Both the position numbers and the translations under genes were made by a program. From assembly GCA_021778875.1 (NCBI GenBank), contig JAJYBT010000132.1:1-6832 (forward strand): DNA of 6,832 nt, in the 5' to 3' direction. Below, piece by piece: positions 4,948 through 6,832 of the stretch; positions within the stretch are counted from its first letter, which is position 1, and every line of letters begins with the position of its first letter. The notes under the pieces are model-generated. The model saw nothing but the letters and a program-made list of their open reading frames with translations, ran no database searches and had not been told where the DNA came from. This stretch comes from Acidobacteriota bacterium. GTDB taxonomy: Bacteria > Acidobacteriota > Terriglobia > Terriglobales > Acidobacteriaceae.

Positions 4948-5911
4948 AAGCCTCGAGGAATATCTCGCGCATCTGCTCGGGGAACCAAATATTGCATCGC
5001 CTACGCTTGATGCCGCCCACGCAGCCGAACTGGCGGCACGATTGCGTCTGGCCGACGGACCTGTTCTAGCCGCGGAGGGCGACCCCAGTGAGAGGCTTGC
5101 GGCCTTCTTCGAGGGGGCGCTTGATGACAGGGACCGTGGCGCTTTCGAAGCGGACCTCGCGCGCCATTCGGAAGAGCGCGAGGATCTTGAGGCTGCCCGG
5201 CAGTTCCTCGACAGGGTGACGCAAAATACCGCTGCTGCCCCTGAAGACCTGCTTGTGGAGGCGCTCGCTGTCCTTGGGCTGGAAGCCCCGATCCGTGCTC
5301 AGGCTCAGAGCGCGGAGCGGCCGATTCTGCGCTTTTGGCGTCCGCGTACCTATGGAGTGCTGGGTGGAGCTGCCTGTATTGCGCTCGCCCTCCTTTCGGT
5401 CGTGCCAATTCTCAGGGAAGGCGCGAGGAAACCGGCAGAGATTGCGGCGCCAGTGCCGGTGTCGGGGAGTGTCGGTGCATCCACCATGACGGACATGCCA
5501 GAGGAAGCACCGCGCTACATCCGTCAGCCTGCGGTGCTTCCCCCAAGCCTGCCGCAGGATGCGTCGCGCACGTCACCAGCGATGTCGAAATCCGTGGGTG
5601 CGTCCAACCATGCCCCGTCGCAGGAGAGGCTCGCGCGTAACCCGAAGGCGCCTTCTGACGCGAGTGTCGCCTCGAACAACTGCCAGACATTGGCGGCGGG
5701 CGGCACCCTCGCCACGCAGAATGCTACGTCTCAAAGTGACAAATCCTTGAGTACAAGGCAGGCAAACGCAGGTTGCGCGAACGATGTCATGGTCGGCGCC
5801 CAGTATCCGGGCATCAGCCTGCCCATTGCGCCAGTTGTAACACCATCCCTCGGTGCGGTTGGCGCAGGAGCAGACATGCCGCTGCCGCCCCAGGGGCATC
5901 TACGGGACTAA
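4937..5911 (+). CDS. single-pass membrane anti-sigma-like protein
   Basis: This encodes 324 residues from GTG 4937, inside the end of the sigma gene; AAGGAG lies at 4921-4926. Residues 1-135 are predicted cytosolic, with a helical acidic segment AAFFEGALDDRDRGAFEADL followed by ARHSEEREDLEAARQF. This mirrors anti-sigma domains (the pattern of a DGxLxxxxRxxxxxHLxxCxxC motif) but has no Cys, so it would be a zinc-free version. One membrane helix lies at about 139-159 (YGVLGGAACIALALLSVVPI). The rest, about 165 residues, is Pro/Ala/Ser-rich, probably periplasmic, with only two Cys (249 and 280), and has no recognised sensor fold. Known anti-sigma factors hold their sigma at the membrane until a signal releases it; the partner here is inferred from the overlap with the upstream gene. 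Confidence 0.7.
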   Translation: MRLESLEEYLAHLLGEPNIASPTLDAAHAAELAARLRLADGPVLAAEGDPSERLAAFFEGALDDRDRGAFEADLARHSEEREDLEAARQFLDRVTQNTAAAPEDLLVEALAVLGLEAPIRAQAQSAERPILRFWRPRTYGVLGGAACIALALLSVVPILREGARKPAEIAAPVPVSGSVGASTMTDMPEEAPRYIRQPAVLPPSLPQDASRTSPAMSKSVGASNHAPSQERLARNPKAPSDASVASNNCQTLAAGGTLATQNATSQSDKSLSTRQANAGCANDVMVGAQYPGISLPIAPVVTPSLGAVGAGADMPLPPQGHLRD

Positions 5912-5923
5912 ACTAAAGATACC

Positions 5924-5945
5924 ACGCATGATGCGTATGATGCGT
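5924..5945. repeat. short direct and inverted repeat after the anti-sigma-like gene
   Basis: ATGATGCGT is repeated directly in tandem (5928-5936 and 5937-5945), and ACGCAT-G-ATGCGT (5924-5936) is a perfect inverted repeat. It begins 13 bases after the TAA stop. No T-run follows, so a terminator role is doubtful. Confidence 0.5.
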
Positions 5946-6418
5946 TCACCGGCGCAGCGTTTTGTCGTCGGACGCTCATGCGTGGCAGCCAATGATGACG
6001 GTCATACCGTCGATCTACATATCCAGCGTCAGAAGGGCCCTCTCTGCCCATGTCTTGTCTCTGACCTCGCCATGAGCTGACGTGTGCTCGGTCAGCCGTT
6101 GGTTCCAATGCTGGTCCGGGGTAATGATTGCTGACGCGCTCTGCAAGGGGCGGATGGGACAGGCAAGGTCACGGCGGAGCCCCTCGGAAAGCGCGTGGAT
6201 GGTACCGGCTTCTTCCTCCGGGCCGGCCGGCAGGCCTTGGTTGCTCTCGTCTTCGCGTTCACGGATATCTGCTTCACGCTGAAACCCGCCGCAAAAGCTT
6301 CGGATCTGTCAGTAATCGCAGCGGCCATCCGGATTGAGGCGTATCGTCCGCAGGCTTCCCCTGCTTCAAGCGCAACTCAGACACCGTGGATCGGGCGATC
6401 CAAGGCGGTAGCCGAGCT

Positions 6419-6459
6419 GTGTCCACATTGTGACAGGCAGGTCAGGAACCTGCGGACAC
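6419..6459. repeat. interrupted inverted repeat in gene-poor DNA
   Basis: GTGTCC (6419-6424) pairs with GGACAC (6454-6459), and inside it GCAGGT (6437-6442) pairs with ACCTGC (6448-6453) around a five-base loop. The left arm has a 12-base bulge. The pairs are exact. No T-run or gene end is attached, and the role is unknown. Confidence 0.45.
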
Positions 6460-6638
6460 CAAAAAGCGAAGCCGTCGGCAAGGTAGGCGTTCCTGCCCAT
6501 GCAGCTGCAGGCTGGACTGAAGGTGGGCACACGCAGCGCGTTTTATGGCGATGGATACGTTCGCGTACCACAATGGCCGCGTGGTCAGCATAGATCCGTC
6601 ACGCATCCGGGTCTAAGCGGACCAACGCACCATAGTTC

Positions 6639-6788
6639 ATGATCCGATGCCCCAAGTGTGCGACGGCCGTCGCCCTGACAGTTCGGGATGAAGGCGTGTA
6701 TTCCGGGCAAAACTTTGGCCGCCGTAAACGTCATTGCTTCTGGGTAATGTTTTTAAATCCCATGGCCTTCAATTCATCATCGCTGTGA
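6639..6788 (+). CDS. possible small zinc-ribbon protein (49 aa), perhaps degraded
   Basis: From ATG 6639 the frame begins MIRCPKCATAVALTVRDEGV and continues YSGQNFGRRKRHCFWV, ending at TGA 6786-6788. CPKC near the start, a charged middle and RRKRHC are reminiscent of small zinc-ribbon regulators of the NrdR or Ogr/Delta kind, but the second CxxC is incomplete (HC only). No strong ribosome binding site precedes the ATG. The 3' 58 bases overlap, antisense, the partial gene ending at 6731, so the frame probably runs past its natural end. It may be a truncated remnant or a chance frame. Confidence 0.3.
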   Translation: MIRCPKCATAVALTVRDEGVYSGQNFGRRKRHCFWVMFLNPMAFNSSSL

Positions 6789-6832
6789 AAGTTGTAACTG
6801 ATCCTGCAGAAGGTCGCTCCATCAATGCGGGC
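6731..6832 (-). CDS. 3' end of an unidentified gene cut by the window edge
   Basis: The minus strand is open from the window edge to TGA 6733-6731 and gives the last 33 residues: ARIDGATFCRISYNFHSDDE and then LKAMGFKNITQKQ. The peptide is balanced in composition, and the DNA here is less GC-rich than the rest of the window, which may mark a different origin. The segment CRISYNFHSDDEL loosely recalls the C-terminal RxSxxxYNxxxE of class V aminotransferases, but 33 residues are too few to claim that. The start and most of the gene lie beyond the right edge. Confidence 0.6.
   Translation of the reverse strand, partial: ARIDGATFCRISYNFHSDDELKAMGFKNITQKQ

Larger units (their letters stand above)
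5912..6730. other. gene-poor stretch with degraded coding-like segments
   Basis: No intact gene is supported in these 819 bases. The plus-strand frame from GTG 6195 to 6593 lacks a ribosome binding site and known motifs. On the minus strand, one frame is open from 6308 to 6015 and reads QREADIREREDESNQG ... ALSEGLRRDLACP, ending LLTLDM; another (6441-6274) reads IARSTVSELRLKQGKPADD, which looks like part of a transposase-type helix-turn-helix. They are in different frames and neither has a clear start, so both are read as possible remnants. Small inverted repeats occur at 5924-5936, 5997-6011 (GACGGT-CAT-ACCGTC) and 6419-6459. Confidence 0.5.

Noticed and set aside
6195..6593. 132-residue plus-strand open frame
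   Set aside because: GTG start without a ribosome binding site, no recognisable domain, and competing coding-like frames on the minus strand.
6545..6616. 23-residue frame MAMDTFAYHNGRVVSIDPSR...
   Set aside because: It looks peptide-like but is too short, has no ribosome binding site and no family link.

Overview
The window is GC-rich and reads like an alphaproteobacterial chromosome or large plasmid. An acetic-acid-bacteria type host (Acetobacteraceae) would fit the codon use and the style of the small exported proteins, but that is inference, since no rRNA, tRNA or housekeeping marker is present. No intact mobile element, CRISPR array or RNA gene is visible.

Bases 1-680 look like a toxin-antitoxin graveyard. 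The left edge carries the 3' end of a PIN-domain (VapC-type) toxin with an in-frame stop at a conserved acidic position. Further VapC-like fragments follow on opposite strands (about 260-355 plus, 339-419 minus), then a coding-like but broken minus-strand stretch (about 451-640). Bases 684-1411 hold two small exported proteins on the plus strand: a Gln/Ser-rich secreted protein ending in a Cys pair, and a His/Asp-rich lipoprotein whose gene contains long nested inverted repeats. Bases 1694-2958 (minus strand) encode a Pro/Cys-rich exported protein followed by a Sel1-repeat exported protein, probably as one operon. Diverging from it, 3242-3628 encodes another Pro-rich exported protein.

The most informative part is 3811-5911, a translationally coupled pair. 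The first gene is a sigma-70-family regulator that seems to carry two tandem sigma-2-like modules plus a sigma-4 region. The second is a single-pass membrane protein with an anti-sigma-like cytosolic N-terminus lacking zinc ligands and a low-complexity periplasmic tail. A reasonable working model is an envelope-sensing sigma/anti-sigma switch beside five small exported proteins; the regulatory link is not shown by any shared promoter I could find.

Bases 5912-6730 contain no convincing intact gene, only degraded coding-like stretches and small inverted repeats. At the right edge a partial minus-strand gene ends at 6731, overlapped by a small plus-strand zinc-ribbon-like reading frame.
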